Assembly: GCA_008711295.1 (NCBI GenBank) | Contig: VUYV01000225.1 | Coordinates: 475,760-539,759, forward strand | DNA length: 64,000 nt | From: Anarhynchus alexandrinus | Lineage: Eukaryota; Chordata; Aves; Charadriiformes; Charadriidae | Direction of reading: 5' to 3' | Shown: piece by piece, positions 11,846-24,735 of the stretch | Layout of the letters: every line of letters starts with the position of its first letter | Numbering within the stretch: the first letter of the stretch is position 1 | Position numbers and translations under genes: made by a program | Notes under the pieces: generated by a model | Told to the model about the DNA's origin: nothing | Database searches by the model: none | Seen by the model: the letters and a program-made list of their open reading frames with translations, nothing else

Positions 11846-11851
11846 TGCATG
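11846..11851 (+). promoter_or_regulatory. RBFOX-type TGCATG motif upstream of candidate microexon
   Basis: A perfect TGCATG lies 6 nt upstream of the AG-bounded 21-nt segment, inside its polypyrimidine region. RBFOX proteins bind UGCAUG, and sites upstream of an exon often repress it. The same bases contain a UGC near the acceptor, a feature of SRRM4-dependent neural microexons. The hexamer is seen in the sequence; regulation is inferred. Confidence 0.4.
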
Positions 11852-11857
11852 TTTCAG

Positions 11858-11878
11858 AGCCCAAAGGTCCCAGCAGAG
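11858..11878 (+). CDS. KIF13B: Candidate 21-nt cassette microexon of KIF13B
   Basis: The segment is flanked by TTTCAG on the left and GTAATG on the right. It is exactly 21 nt and reads in phase 0 as Ser-Pro-Lys-Val-Pro-Ala-Glu. Exon e9 ends and e10 begins in phase 0, so inclusion would add seven residues without changing the frame. The donor lacks G at +5, as regulated exons often do. The insertion point is just before the GRWES site. I do not recall this segment in the canonical protein, so it is only a candidate. Confidence 0.4.
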
Positions 11879-14800
11879 GTAATGCATTAGGTCCACCTAA
11901 TGAGTGGGATAATAATTTTATCTCACTATAAAGTTTATTTTGCTCACTTGAACGCTTTTACTTCCTGCTTTGAAGATGCTGCTGGTGGTGTCTCATTTGC
12001 ATAGTACACAGCAAATGTGGTTTTCCATTGAAAAGCCTGTCATTAATGCAGTGTGAAACTGGTACAAATGAGAGAAGTTTCTCCTTCTTGGGTGCATCTT
12101 ATGGTTTGTTACAGAGCCAGAGCTATTTAATGCCATTTCTCACAGTTCTTTGGACCGGGGGAAGTTATTTGTGAAGTTATTTCAGAAATGGCCCCATCTC
12201 AGATGAAAAAATAAATAAATGAATAGACACGAAAGGGAGCAAATATGTATACATTAGCCTGGAGATGAGATAAACGTTGAGAGTTTCTTCCAAACCTTTC
12301 TCAGGCTTTTATGGCTTCTCATAGTTCAGTGTTAACAACTCTTGATTTCTATGAAAGACTGATTTTAAATTAATACTGGGCCAATGGAAAATATGTTTAT
12401 CCTTAGTATTCATGCTAACACTCTTGGAGGAATGACTGTTCGTCCCCTTAGTTGTACCAAGCTTTGATTAACCAGAGTTAATTGGTAGTGGTTTGCATGG
12501 GGTTTTGCAGCTCTTCCTTGTGGTTGATGCAGCCGCTGACGAACGCACTGTACCGTGGAGCTGAGATTGCGTAGCTTACCTCCTTGCTTGCAGCGTGCTT
12601 CGGTTCAAGGCACTTGTTCCTCAGGACGTGGGGGGTGCAAGCTCCCCTGTTAGAATTTTCCAATTTCCAGTGGGGCTCTGGTTCAGTTTCCGCAGGGAGA
12701 TGAACGAAAGCGTTTGGAATCACAATGAAATGTTAAACAAATTCTTAAATGTTCCCCTAGCGCACAGACATCATAAAGCACGCTGGTGGTATCAGTCCTA
12801 GCTGACCTATAAAGGTCTGAGAATGGCTTGACATGCGGAGTTTCAGCTGACTTAGATGTCTTTGCCACTTGCAGAGAAATTTAGTGAAAAAGAAGTCTTC
12901 TCCAGCGGTCATAGTTAGTTTACCAGGAATTTGGTTTTGTTTAGAAGTGACTATAATAAGCTAAACCAAGTGGTTTATTATATCAGAAGAAACATCGGTC
13001 ACGGGATGGTAACGGCTTCCTGAACTGGGTGGGGAACTAATCTGTCAAGCCTGCGTACTTTCATAGCGGTGGAAGCCCTCGACATATTTCAGAAGATTCC
13101 TCTCCTTAACTTTTATTCCATCGCTTCATTTTTCTCTCTAATTTTAACACTATTATTCCTGGCATTCCTGCTGTCTTTACCATGGAATTTTAGCTTGGTG
13201 GAAAGGGCTCTTGAGTCTCATTCCTCTCTACGTGGAGCACCATTCATACTGGTAAAATTATGAATGTGGGCTCTGCTTCATTCTTCAGCACTGTGAATAA
13301 CCAGGACTCATTCCCCCATGAACAAGAATATTAAACAAGTTAGAATAAGAAGTAAAGATGGGGTTGGTGCAACTCAAACAGGCAGTTCAGAAGTTTCTGG
13401 GTTCATCCTGCAGCCATAGTTGAATCTTTGTTACTCCAAACGTGGAGGGGTGGTCACACCCCCATGAAGAGCCCTTCTCCAGGACTGGAGCAGAGGTGTG
13501 AGTTTGGCACATTTTGAACAAATATTGTAGAATATCTCTGTGTACTGACACCACAGAGAGCTTCCAAAGAGCAGGATGACTCTCGCACTGAGATATGCAT
13601 TCCTGTGAAATATTTAAGTCACCACTGGGATTTTTTTTAATAATAACTCATAAGATTAAGCTACCTAACTGGCTGAGAAGGCAAGGAGATGCCTTCAAAA
13701 TTTACTGCAGAAGACAGTCTTACGGATGTTTCAGATTAGGTTAACAGGACTGCATTTGGTCTCACCTCTAAGTTGTATCTGCTTGCTTAAATGAGAAAAA
13801 GCCAATTTTTACTCCTGTTATCAGTACAGATGTGGTTACGGGAGAGTGAGGTGAATTTTATTTCATCTTGCACATCAGCACATGTCAGGTGTTGCAGGAG
13901 TAGAGAGTCCCTTAGTGGTGGCGTAAGATACAGAGATGGATTTTTACATTCCAGCGTGCTTACATCGGAAGTTTAAAAGTTAAATTGACTTCAACTGGAT
14001 GAATCAGATGCACAAAGAATGGAAGGCACCTCGGACTTGTTTTACAGGTGGTCTTCAGACTATAATCACATACCGATGAAAAATGTCATGAGTTGTTCTT
14101 ACACTACTGTTGCACGACAGCCATTCTGTCTTTGGCAGTCATCCTTCCTTTCCCAGAGGTCCAGCAGTTTGTAGCTCAAAAGCCTTGTACCCAGAAGCCA
14201 AGTAAGACAAGAATGTGCCACTTAACCTTCGGGTTTTACTGGGAACCAGAGTTTTTTCACCAAATTGGTACCATGTAGATCAGTTTGAATAATCCCGCTG
14301 TTCATGAGAACAAGTGCCTTTTGTCCCAGCTGTATGCTTATATTTAAGTGCTACATGGTCACCTTTTCTTAAGCCTTTTCTGAACTGCTAAAATAATAAA
14401 CCACAAGAACTGTTCATTTCTCTTACCCAGTGGCAGCATTTTAATGGTCTGTCAACTTCAGGAAAAGAATTGTTGTCAGGTAAAGCCTACAGATGACTTA
14501 GGTAGTCATCACCCATATTCGCTCTAAAGATTTTGTGTCCCCAGGTGCTGACCTGAAATAAATTCCCCGGTGTTTTTCATGGAGGATGTGTGAAAGAAGG
14601 GAAGGCAGAGGAGAAGGGGGAGAAGACATTATAGAAATAAAAGACTTTATAAACAGCTCTGTATCAAAATACATCAAGGGAGATGCATTCTTCCGGTGGC
14701 TATTTTTGATTTGTTAAATTAAGTCACTTGACCTCTGTTTGGTCACTTGGCAGAGACCAAATATATTCATGAAATGATGGCTCCTCTGGGCAAATGATTT

Positions 14801-17800
14801 ACAAGCTTCCTTCCTTTCTCTCACCACCCTTCTTGATAGGGGAAAGATTCACAGCACTTAAATAATACCAGTTGCTTAGACTTAAACTTCAAGTGTTTCA
14901 GTTAGTGAATGCACAAAGCAATCATGCGAGAGTGCTATATAACACGCGTATGTGAAACTTGGGAACTTCATCAAGTTAATACAGTTAATAATTCTTACAT
15001 TTTTTTTTCTTTTTTGTGAGATCGAGATGGGTTATCTTTCAATCCGGTTTAGTAAAATCAATCATTGATGAACTACCTTTTGCCTCTGCAGATTCTTCAC
15101 TTGATAGTTGACCCTTTCAGTTGCCCTCAGTATTTTCTTTCGCAGATGTTTCTCCACCTGTTGCCCTGATTTACCTACTTTTTAATGGTTTGATGTCATC
15201 TCAAGGATTGAGGCTCACATTACCCTTAACAAATCTGACCTTCAGTCTAAAATGATGATCTTTCCACTCCCTCCAAAGGAGGCATTATTTAAAAACCCAA
15301 CATGCTTTAAGTATATGGCCGGACAAATCCTTTTCTCAAGTTCCCCAAATCCCTGTTCTCGGGACCTTTATTTTATTTAACCTGGCAAAATGTGGAACAT
15401 AAAGTTAAAATTGTGTAGAAAATGTACTTATCCATAATATTAAGGCTGAAGCAAAATTTCCTAAAGATCCTAAGGAAAAAATCCCTAAATCTTGCCATTC
15501 TGTCTGTACAGAATGAATATTCTGAAAGTGTTTTGCTCTGTCTCTTACTTACTCCAATTTTTTAAATCATTCTCTAGAGAGATCTAGAAAGCAAGATACT
15601 TGCCTGAAATTGTTTTTGTTGGAACGGTCAATGAAGGGCACTTCTGACTCAACAAATCGTGATTCAGAAAATGATTCAGTTGCTTCTTACCTGCATTGAG
15701 TCAGTGTTCCAGTGAGCTCGAGAACTGTCCTGTAATAGTCTTTCTGGTTCTTATGTCTCTGTGGTCTCCAGAAGCACTTAGACGTGGCCTATAGATAGAA
15801 AATGATTAAGACATGTCACATTTGTCTTTAGTAAGTGGATCATTATCCTAAGATCCAAAATTAACAGTAATCAGCCTTTGTTACGTCCTCCAAAAAAAAA
15901 GAAGCCTTCAGATGTGCTGTTCTCTTCCATAGTTCTTTTTCTTAACCTGCTGCCAACATCTACCGGGCTGATTGCAGACCAGACCAGAAGGCAACAAAAC
16001 CAAACGGCATTTCAAGATTCTTTGAGTCTTGTGAAGACTTTCCCACCAAATAGTCATCTTTTTTTTTTTAAAAAAAGTCCTTCAGCACCACTGAGCTGGT
16101 GCATCCAAAAAGTACTGCATTATCCTGAGATATTTTCCCCATCCGCATAGACTATTGACTTTTTTCTCACTTTTTCACTTTTCTCCTGCAAACTAACCCA
16201 TCAGTGGGAGCCGGAGGAGGAGACTTCAGGAAATATTTCACATCCCAAAGGGGAAGACAGTTTGAGCATAGTCTGAAGTCGTTGGCTGTTTCCGTGCTGA
16301 CATTCAACGTCTGCCGCAGCGCGTGAGATGATGAAAATGGCAGGATAAGAAAGCAGTCTCTGAAGCAGTATTTTGAGTGGATATAAGGGGGGGTAAGGCT
16401 GCATGCGGTAAGGCCACCTGGAGGAAACCTGCACTAGATGAAACTCAAGACAGCAAAACCCTGAATAAGAGTTTCTGGGGAGTGGAATAGGAAAGACTGT
16501 TACGTAGGAGCGTTTTGTGGAAAGAATTTTCCAGACGTAGGCATGACTTTTTGATGTGTGCAAGACATAAATGAGTTGCAGGTCAAAGATAATGCTTAAG
16601 TTGGGGGCTTAAGGTAGCGGTAGAACAGCTCTGTCATCCACGCTGATAGAGCAGGAAGCTTTCAAGGAGGGCTTAAACACCAAAGTCCTCAAAAATACAA
16701 GACTAAACAAACCCCTGGTATTACTGCACGTCCCAGCCTGGGTTGCGTCAGTTTTGACATTCAGGATGGCTGTCTCCAGTCAGCTCAGACATCCATTAGT
16801 CTTTAGGTATCCCGAACGTTACTTCACAGGAACAGCGCCTGTTGACGCTACATCTGATGCTCCAGATGTTAGCTGGTAGAGGTCTGAAGGCGGGTGCTGC
16901 TCTGCAAAAGTGCAAGTTACTTGCTATTCAAAGCAGGAGAGCTACTATGGGACTAACTTATAGATCCAAATGGAAACGATTTTTGCTCTGGGCTGCTCAG
17001 TGTGACCTTCAACCCATTGGAGAAATCTATTCCTCCTATCCTGGCTTATTTATTATTTGTGAAACATTCATGACTTCAAGTTACAGTTAAGATTAGTTTA
17101 GCTGCCTGTCATTTTTCTGTTCAAGGTCAGATTATTTCCTTGCATCCAACAGCACAAAGCTTCTTGAAAAGGCACCTTTCCCCTTCTTTCCCCCAGGAGA
17201 AAATACATAAAACTTGGGGTCTGGGATGTAGCAGGTCTATCCATCCCTTGTGATTCCTTTCGAGTATGTTTGCTGTACCATCTCTTTGTGAAACTGTTTC
17301 TGTTATGTCTTTTTAAAAGGACAAGCGAGGTTCAGATACAGATGCAATACAATCGGGACAAGTACAGATATTGTACCAACCATAGCATAACTCTTTACCA
17401 GAAATGGGATCAGAGTTCAATTCGTATCGGTTTGGCTGCGCTGTCCTGTCTTTGCAATCGCTATATCTGGAAAGGTGAAACTTTGCAAGCTCGTAGTCCT
17501 CAGGGCACACTGCTGCCTGAATAGGACAACACTTTTCTACAAGACATTGAGACTTCTTGTAGCGTTTGAGACCAGGCTCTCTAAATGGATATTGAATTGC
17601 CTTAAGATCCCCTATAAATTAAGTAAATGAGCACCATATAGCACAGATACCCTCTGGCCAGTCACTTAGTGTAATCATTGCAGGCAAACCTGTAAAAGAT
17701 TTTACATATCGAGATGACAGAATTAGGAAGAAACAGTTTGGCCGCATAGATTCTCGACAGTCATGCTCTGGTGTGAAATACTACCTTGGAGATTCTCTCC

Positions 17801-18726
17801 ATTGGCCAACAGATGTTGCCGTTGAACCAGTTTCTGACCCGTAAGGTTGAGATGAAAGATGTAAAACCACAGTGGACTTTTGTAAAAGTGAGGGGAATTG
17901 CACCCCATGTGCCGAATGGTGTGTACCTCCCTTGGGATGCGTGTGAAAACCCAACTAGGGAATCCTGGGACGTTGGGAAGGCAGATGGCCTACCCCCTTC
18001 TCGGTCCTTGTTTCTTCCTACTTCAACTGCACTACACAGACTCTTGCAGGTCTGAAAGTCATCGTGTTTCATCTTCACTGGCCATGTCAAAGCTCTAACC
18101 TGTCTTTGCTTAATCTTTTGTTTGGCTCCTGGTGTCCGCAGCTTGTTGCTGTGTGTTCCGTCTCTCTTTTCCAGGCTGGGAGAAACATTGCAGTACTACA
18201 GTTGCTTCTTCTTGAGCTGATCAGCTCATTGTTCTCTGACCCTAGGCACTAACATCCAGCCGTTAGGTCCAAGATCCGATTTCTTTTCTCATTCAGAGCT
18301 CTGTCCGTCCTCCCCCCTTCTCTCTGACCCTCTCTGTATCCAGATTTCACTTGTGACCACTTCCCGAGCAGATACGCAAAATATATAGGAATTTTGGGCT
18401 GACAGTACTATTTGATTCTCACTTGGCTGTAACTTTTCACCTGGTTGTAATTTCCAAAACCCAGCTGCGTGACTGAGTGAAATACTATAGCTTTAAGGTC
18501 TATATGTAGCCTTTTTAGGTGCCTTGATGCTGGTGGGAGCTGAGGGTGCTTACCTTTGCACGAGTGGGTGTTTCAACTAAAAGTCCCTCTGGGGAAGGGT
18601 CTTTCCTCAGCTCTGCGCATTCTGAACTTTGCAAAGGGGCTGCGCAGGCTGGCACGGTGTGTAACTATTGCTCTACTCCTCCTGGTGGGCTAACTTGGAA
18701 AAATACAACTATTTTTTTTTCCCCAG

Positions 18727-18844
18727 GGCCGATGGGAGAGTCAGCAAGATGTATCCCAAGGTGCCACGAATTCCAGTAGAGGCATTAGTCCATCTCGTAC
18801 CTCTCTGCCAGGCTCTGGGCAGCAAAACCACTCTCCTGATTCGG
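18727..18844 (+). CDS. KIF13B: KIF13B exon e10 (second Ser site)
   Basis: It encodes residues 322-361, starting GRWESQQDVSQ and ending QQNHSPDSG. GRWES has Arg at -3 to Ser and corresponds, by spacing, to the second reported Par1b site (human Ser1410, as I recall). The middle is Ser-rich and diverged from the mammalian protein. The acceptor is CCCCAG after a T-run. The donor is GTAAGA. It ends one base into a Gly codon. Confidence 0.93.
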
Positions 18845-20419
18845 GTAAGAGCTTTCCTAAAGCTAAGACAGCTTTCCCAAAAATGGAGTGAAGTTATCGC
18901 AGCTCCTGAATGTCAGATAAGGCTGAGCTGCTTTCAGAGATCATAGAATCATAGAATGGTTTAGGTTGGAAAGGACCTTGAAGATCATCGGGTTCCAACC
19001 CCCCTGCCATAGGCAGGGACACCTCCCACCACACCAGGTTGCCCAAGGCCACGTCCTGCCTGGCCTTGAACACCTCCAGGGATGGGGCCTCAACAACCTC
19101 TCTGGGCAACCTGTGCCAGTGCCTCACCACCCATAAAATGAAAAACTTCTTCCTAATGTTCAATCTAAACCTGCCCTCTTCCAGTTTGAAGCCATTCCCC
19201 CTCGTCCTATCACTCCATGCCCCAGTAAAAAGTCCTTCCCCAGCTCTCCTGGAGCCCCTTTAGGGACTGGAAGGCCGCAAGAAGATCTCCCCGGAGCCTT
19301 CTCTTCTCCAGGCTGAACAGCCCCAACTCTTTCGGCCTCTCCTCATAGGAGAGGTGCTCCAGCCCTCGGATCATCCTCGTGGCCCTCCTCTGGCCCCGCT
19401 CCAGCAGGTCCATGTCCTTCTTCTGTTGGGGACTCCAGAGCTGGATGCAGTACTCCAGGTGGGGTCTCACGAGAGCGGAGTAGAGGGGCAGAATCCCCTC
19501 CCTCGCCCTGCTGGCCACAATGCAGAAAAACTTCTTCCCCAGAGCAATGTCCATGCAGTTCCCTCTCTGTGAACATTTAGCAGCCGTGGCAAAGCTGCTC
19601 GGACTCCAGGCAGCTCTAACCAGCCTTTCCTTTAAATCCGGTACTAGTTCTGCTGAGTGGTAAATGCCACAGGGTTAAAGTTGTCTGAAGATGCAGTCTT
19701 TATCTCAGTAGTTCAGTTTCTAAAGCCAAAAGCTAACTGGGCTCAGAACATGCTGTGTGTTACACGAGCGACACAGCAAAGGCAATAAGGCTACTGATCT
19801 TTTAGGAAATAAGCAGCATTGGAATTGGATGGATATTTTGCAGCAGATGTGCGTAATATGTAACTGAGAGCGCAGAGATACACAGTAGTGATGTTTAGTG
19901 ATGTCTAACTAGGTTTTCTCAAGGGGGGAGTAGTTCAGGAAAAAACGGCAGTACGAGTCAGGAGAGTTGAAGGCCCCTAACTTCTTTCTTTTTTGTAACT
20001 TGGATCTTCTCATCTTTTTTTTCCAGTAAGTTTGTAATTGTTAAAATTGTGTGCTGTATGGACATCCTTTTTCAATTTTGCTTCTTGGTTTTGATTTTTT
20101 TTTTCCTGCTTCTGCAATTTATAAAGCATTTTATGTTTCCAATTGCAAACAACAAGCTTTTTCACACCACATGATGAAAAATGTTTTCTGTATAGTGGGG
20201 CCACAGATTGAGACCTACCCAAGTTCATGTGTCCCTTTCAAGGGAGGAGCAAGCAATCAGTGCTTTTTCCTGGATAATACTTTGACCATTGGAAGATGTC
20301 ATCTTAGACAAAAATGATAACGGTTTTGTAATATTTTTTAGAGAGTTTGGGGTTGATTTTGTTTTTTTTTTTCCTCTCCCCAAAGCATAACTGTTTTCAT
20401 TTTTTAATTTTTCCACCAG
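18845..20419 (+). other. KIF13B: Intron e10-e11 (1.6 kb)
   Basis: It holds a minus-strand CR1 copy starting 95 bp after the donor. The rest is unremarkable apart from T-runs before the acceptor. Confidence 0.85.
18940..19519 (-). mobile_element. CR1 LINE, 5'-truncated, reverse orientation
   Basis: About 580 bp of CR1 ORF2 end and 3' UTR on the minus strand, including [13 protein letters not shown] and [17 protein letters not shown]. It is close to exon e10 and inverted relative to the copy at 21536-21967 beyond exon e11. Confidence 0.93.
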
Positions 20420-20553
20420 GCATTGGTAGCCTTGCTGCTTCCTACCTGAACCCTGTAAAGTCCTTCGTGCCTCAGATGCCAAAGCTGCTGAAGTCTCTCT
20501 TTCCTGTCAGAGATGAGAAGAAGGGCAGGCAGACCTCTCCTCTTGCACAGCAG
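20420..20553 (+). CDS. KIF13B: KIF13B exon e11
   Basis: It encodes residues 361-405, including SLAASYLNPVKSFVPQMPK then LLKSLFPVRDEKKG. This is one of the best conserved blocks of the KIF13B tail. The acceptor is CACCAG and the donor GTAAAA. The exon is 134 nt and is flanked by inverted CR1 copies. Confidence 0.95.
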
Positions 20554-21017
20554 GTAAAAAATGAAATCAAATCGGCTATGCAGTAGTATTGGTGGGTGCT
20601 GTTAGACTTGCCGGCAAAGTGCTATTTTATATGTTGTTGCAGTGCAAACTAAGCTTTTAGTCATAGTAAAGCCGTGTGATGCATTTCCCCTCCGTTCTGT
20701 CCAGAGATAGTGGAGCTGTTTAAACTTATTGATACACTCAGCCCACTCGGCTTTTAAAAAGTGCCAAGTACGCTACCGGCGTGATTTATGGTAATACCAC
20801 TTGCAGCAACAATAGTAAAATTTATGAAGTGCACTTAGTGTTGTTTGTGTATTGCCAAGTGGAAAATGTAATTCTATTTTTAATTCCTTATTTCATACAC
20901 TATTCCCTCCCATCCCTCACCCCATCTCGTGTCACCTTTTACTATCTTCTGCTATGCACTCCGGACTTTTGTTCATTCTCTTATCTATTCCACATGTCAG
21001 AGAAGCATTTGGTTTTC

Positions 21018-21040
21018 TTTTTTTTTTTTTTTTTTTTTTT
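21018..21040. repeat. Poly-T run
   Basis: An uninterrupted run of 23 T. It is not followed by an identifiable SINE or processed copy on either strand. Confidence 0.9.
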
Positions 21041-21535
21041 GTGCTGCAAAACTCCACCTGCTCCAGATGTGGCTTCTGTGCTCTGAGCAGTAGCTAATGC
21101 ATGGTCAAGCAGACTAGAAAAAGCTACTGTCTTTTAACGAAAACAGAGGAAATACAGAATCCCATTATAAATAATATGATCTTCTTTACTTGAGAGGCTG
21201 TAGTTTATTTGTAAAGGAATAGTCCTCTATAGGGTAAGTCTGGAAGATTTAACAAACTGTTACGAGGATGAGTCTGGAGCCAGATCTCACTTGTTAAAGT
21301 TTGTGGAAGTCCCTTCTGTCCGTGCTTTTTAACCATCCAGCTAACTCTGCTGTCGTCTTGTTCACTTGTCTGGAGTTCTGGAAGCACTTTACCTGTTAAC
21401 TCAGACCCTTCCTCACCTCTTGACATGCAGACAAATGTTTTAAAGGATATTTTTCTCAAAACAAACCCTAAAATCCCCCAGCAACTGTTTTTTTGTGGTT
21501 GGATCCAGACGTTCTGTTCCATTGTTTGCTATTAC

Positions 21536-21967
21536 CGAGGGCTGGAGCACCTCTCCTATGAGGAGAGGCTGAAAGAGTTGGGGCTGTTCAGCCTGGAGAA
21601 GAGAAGGCTCCGGGGAGATCTTCTTGCGGCCTTCCAGTCCCTAAAGGGGGCCTACAGGAGAGCTGGGGAAGGACTTTTTACTGGGGCATGGAGTGATAGG
21701 ACGAGGGGGAATGGCTTCAAACTGGAAGAGGGCAGGTTTAGATTGAACATTAGGAAGAAGTTTTTCACTGTGAGGGTGGTGAGGCACTGGCCCAGGTTGC
21801 CCCGAGAGGTTGTTGAGGCGCCATCCCTGGAGGTGTTCAAGGCCAGGCTGGACGTGGCCTTGGGCAACCTGGTCTGGTGGGAGGTGTCCCTGCCTATGGC
21901 AGGGGGGTTGGAACTCGATGATCTTCAAGGTCCTTTCCAACCTAAACCATTCTATGATTCTATGATT
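21536..21967 (+). mobile_element. CR1 LINE 3' fragment
   Basis: About 430 bp from [11 protein letters not shown] of ORF2 to the ATTCTATG tail. It is inverted relative to 18940-19519 and nearly complementary to its 3' part. Confidence 0.93.
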
Positions 21968-22599
21968 ACAAACCTATATAACAAACTTATATAACCTATA
22001 TAACAGCCATAACCTGCTGTTACCAGAATGTCCCAGGACTACAGGAAGTTCTTTTGTCATTGTAGAAGTAATAAATAGAGCAAAAATCAACACACTAACA
22101 CTTAAATATTTTTAAAAGTAACTTATGACAGACACAGCACAAATGAAAATAAGGCAGATTTAAAGCCATTTCAGTTTGTGGTTTTATTGTCTACAAAGTA
22201 ATAAAAGCAGCAAATTTTACTCCCGTATCTTACCTAATTTAATGCTTTACATTTTCGTGTTGCCTTTTGCTCACAGCAGCCTTAGCGTTGAGGCTGGAAT
22301 CGTATAAACTTACCTATGAAATTTAGAGAACTAAAATTAAGACAGTGGCTTTCTTTAAAGGTATTCGGGTATCGGAAGATGCAAATAGGTGCTCTTTACG
22401 ATTGCAGTGAGAGCCTTTCCACAACTTCTTGAATTCTCACTGAACCGACGAGAGGTGAGATTAGAAGCGGGGCCTAATTTCCTGCCTCCAGTCTAACCAC
22501 CTGTTCCCACTCCTTCCCACTGTTCAAGATCGGGCTTGCATTATTTGTCTTGAAGTCAGCTTTTCAACTACGAAGACATCTATTTAAAGAGATTTTAGC

Positions 22600-22704
22600 A
22601 GTCCTGAGTGCTGTGCTCTGGGCAATCCTGCTTTAGCAGGGGAGTTGGGCTGGATGATCTCCAGAGGTCCCTTCCAACTCTGAAAATTCCGTGATTCTGT
22701 GATT
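22600..22704 (+). mobile_element. CR1 LINE tail, different subfamily
   Basis: About 105 bp ending CCGTGATTCTGTGATT. The body (GGGCTGGATGATCTCCAGAG) resembles the 42916-43795 element rather than the common copies, so it belongs to another CR1 subfamily. Confidence 0.8.
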
Positions 22705-24663
22705 ATGAATTACTATGGAAACTCGAGTAATCGGATCATGATCGCGACAGTTTTTAATAGGAGGGAAAATGCTGTTTCTGCTTTGTTTAAAATAAAATAT
22801 AAAAGCTAATGTATAAACAGGAGCATGTGACGTTTTAATGTTTAGTTGCATTGGAGAGCAACTTAAGTTTTTCCATGACCGTGTATAATAAAATGAAATC
22901 TTAAAATTATTTACTACTTTTAGTTTTGTGATAGAAGAAGACAATTGTATTATAAATACTCCTCACTGGTTTGAGAGGTTTATAGATATTCTTCGCAGCT
23001 CTATCAGTAAGGAAACAGAGCTGCTTCACTCCTGTTGGCAATCACGGTGCATAAAAGAGAGAGCAAAAATTGAAGGAACTGCTACAGAATTAGCTACAGC
23101 TTCTGTGCAGCCCCAAAAATAAATAGGTGCTGTTGTAGCGAGACTGGCTTGAGCATCATAAATATCGCGTCTCGTAATCTTTCTTGCTATTTCTTTATAA
23201 TGACCTGATGATGCAAATGTGGCCAGAAGAATTTAACGGGTGGCGGTGATGAATGGCTATCGTACTCGGTGGATGATGGGGCTGCTGCGGGGGTCAGTGT
23301 TTGGCAATCAGCTTTAACACCTTATCGCTGACCTGCCAGAGCGAGACAGCGAGCTCCTCATTCCTGCATAACGGCGGCAAACTGCGCAACCGAGAGGACA
23401 CAAAAAGTGATATTTCTGAGCCTGGGAAAATACAGAACAACGCATCGTGGTTCTGTGGAAGAATAAAACTTCGACGCACAGTGGCAGGGGACATAAATGA
23501 ATGTGCGAGGTGAGAGTAGGTGGTAAACTACAAAAAATGTAAGGGGGAGGCGAAGCCAAAAGGATATTTTGACTGTAATTGCAAAGGAATCTGACCCTTA
23601 ACCGGGAACTGATGGACTTCTGTTGCTGTAAGCAACAAATTGGGAGAGTTAGGTTCAGGAATAGAAATGACTAAAGGAATGCTTTACAAAGCAAATGGAA
23701 AGATCTAAATCATCCTTTCCTGGCTGAAACAATAACAAGCGGATATGTAATAACAGGTTTTCTGAACATAAATACCAAAAAGCGAAGTGGATCAGTTTAT
23801 TGGTTTCTCCTGGTTCATCAAACAACTACAGTGAAAGAGAATTTCCAAAGTTCTTGTCAAGTTCCCTTTTCAGTGCATATCTGTTACATTATTTGAGAGT
23901 ACTTAATTATCTAATATCATTAAAACCCGTTCTGGAAAAATGCTGGTGAACCATCTTGAACTAGATTGCTGGCCCAGCTGTTGTATTAAATCTCCAATAT
24001 GTTGCAGTTAAATTACCAGGGAGAGACGGCTGTAAATCTCTGCAGAAAGCAGGAGATTTGTTTTGTTGCACCTTGTAAGCAGAGTCTTACGGCTAAGTTG
24101 ATTTCAGTGCTTTTAAGCATCATTTCCAAGGGAGCACTTAACCTTTTCCCGAGTTTATAACTGAAGTTAAGTTCATCGTGACCACGCAGCTCTCTGAGTG
24201 AATGTGTTACCGAATCTCTGATTCAGTGCGAGTAAACAGAAGATGGAGTTCTGCTCACTCGTTCTGAAAATACCTTTTTTTTTTTTTTTTCATTCGAGCA
24301 GCTTTTTATTTCAATCATACGCCGTTGCTTAGGCTGGCATCAACCTTAGAGTAAGCGAGCACATACAAAAGTTATCTCAACAAAATCCCGGGTTTGTTTA
24401 TAGTCAGTGGTTGCCCGAGATCCAAAAACGCAGAGACATTCCAGTCAAGGTGGTGGCAGCTAACAAAATTGCTGTCTTTGACCTTCTGATGCAAGTTTAG
24501 TAACTAATCTGGAGAATAATGAACCGCAATTAATGAAATCTGCTCTCGTATTCAAGTGTGTTTCTCAGACAGCACATAAAATAATTGAAAGAACTTCCTG
24601 CTCTCTAATTAGTTAGATTGAATTAATTTGGCATAATAGGATTCTTTATGTAACTAGCAGAAC

Positions 24664-24735
24664 GGCTTCCGATGAAGCTGTTTATGTACCTAAAAGATTG
24701 GTTTCTGATGAAGCTGTTTATATACTTTTAAGTCA
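24664..24735. repeat. Two-copy short tandem repeat
   Basis: Two imperfect units of about 36 bp share the core GATGAAGCTGTTTAT. It is probably a small local duplication. Confidence 0.75.

Larger units (their letters stand above)
10885..18726 (+). other. KIF13B: Intron e9-e10 (7.8 kb)
   Basis: Almost repeat-free for its size. It contains the candidate microexon at 11858-11878. Scattered open frames of 60-120 codons here show no family resemblance. Confidence 0.85.
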
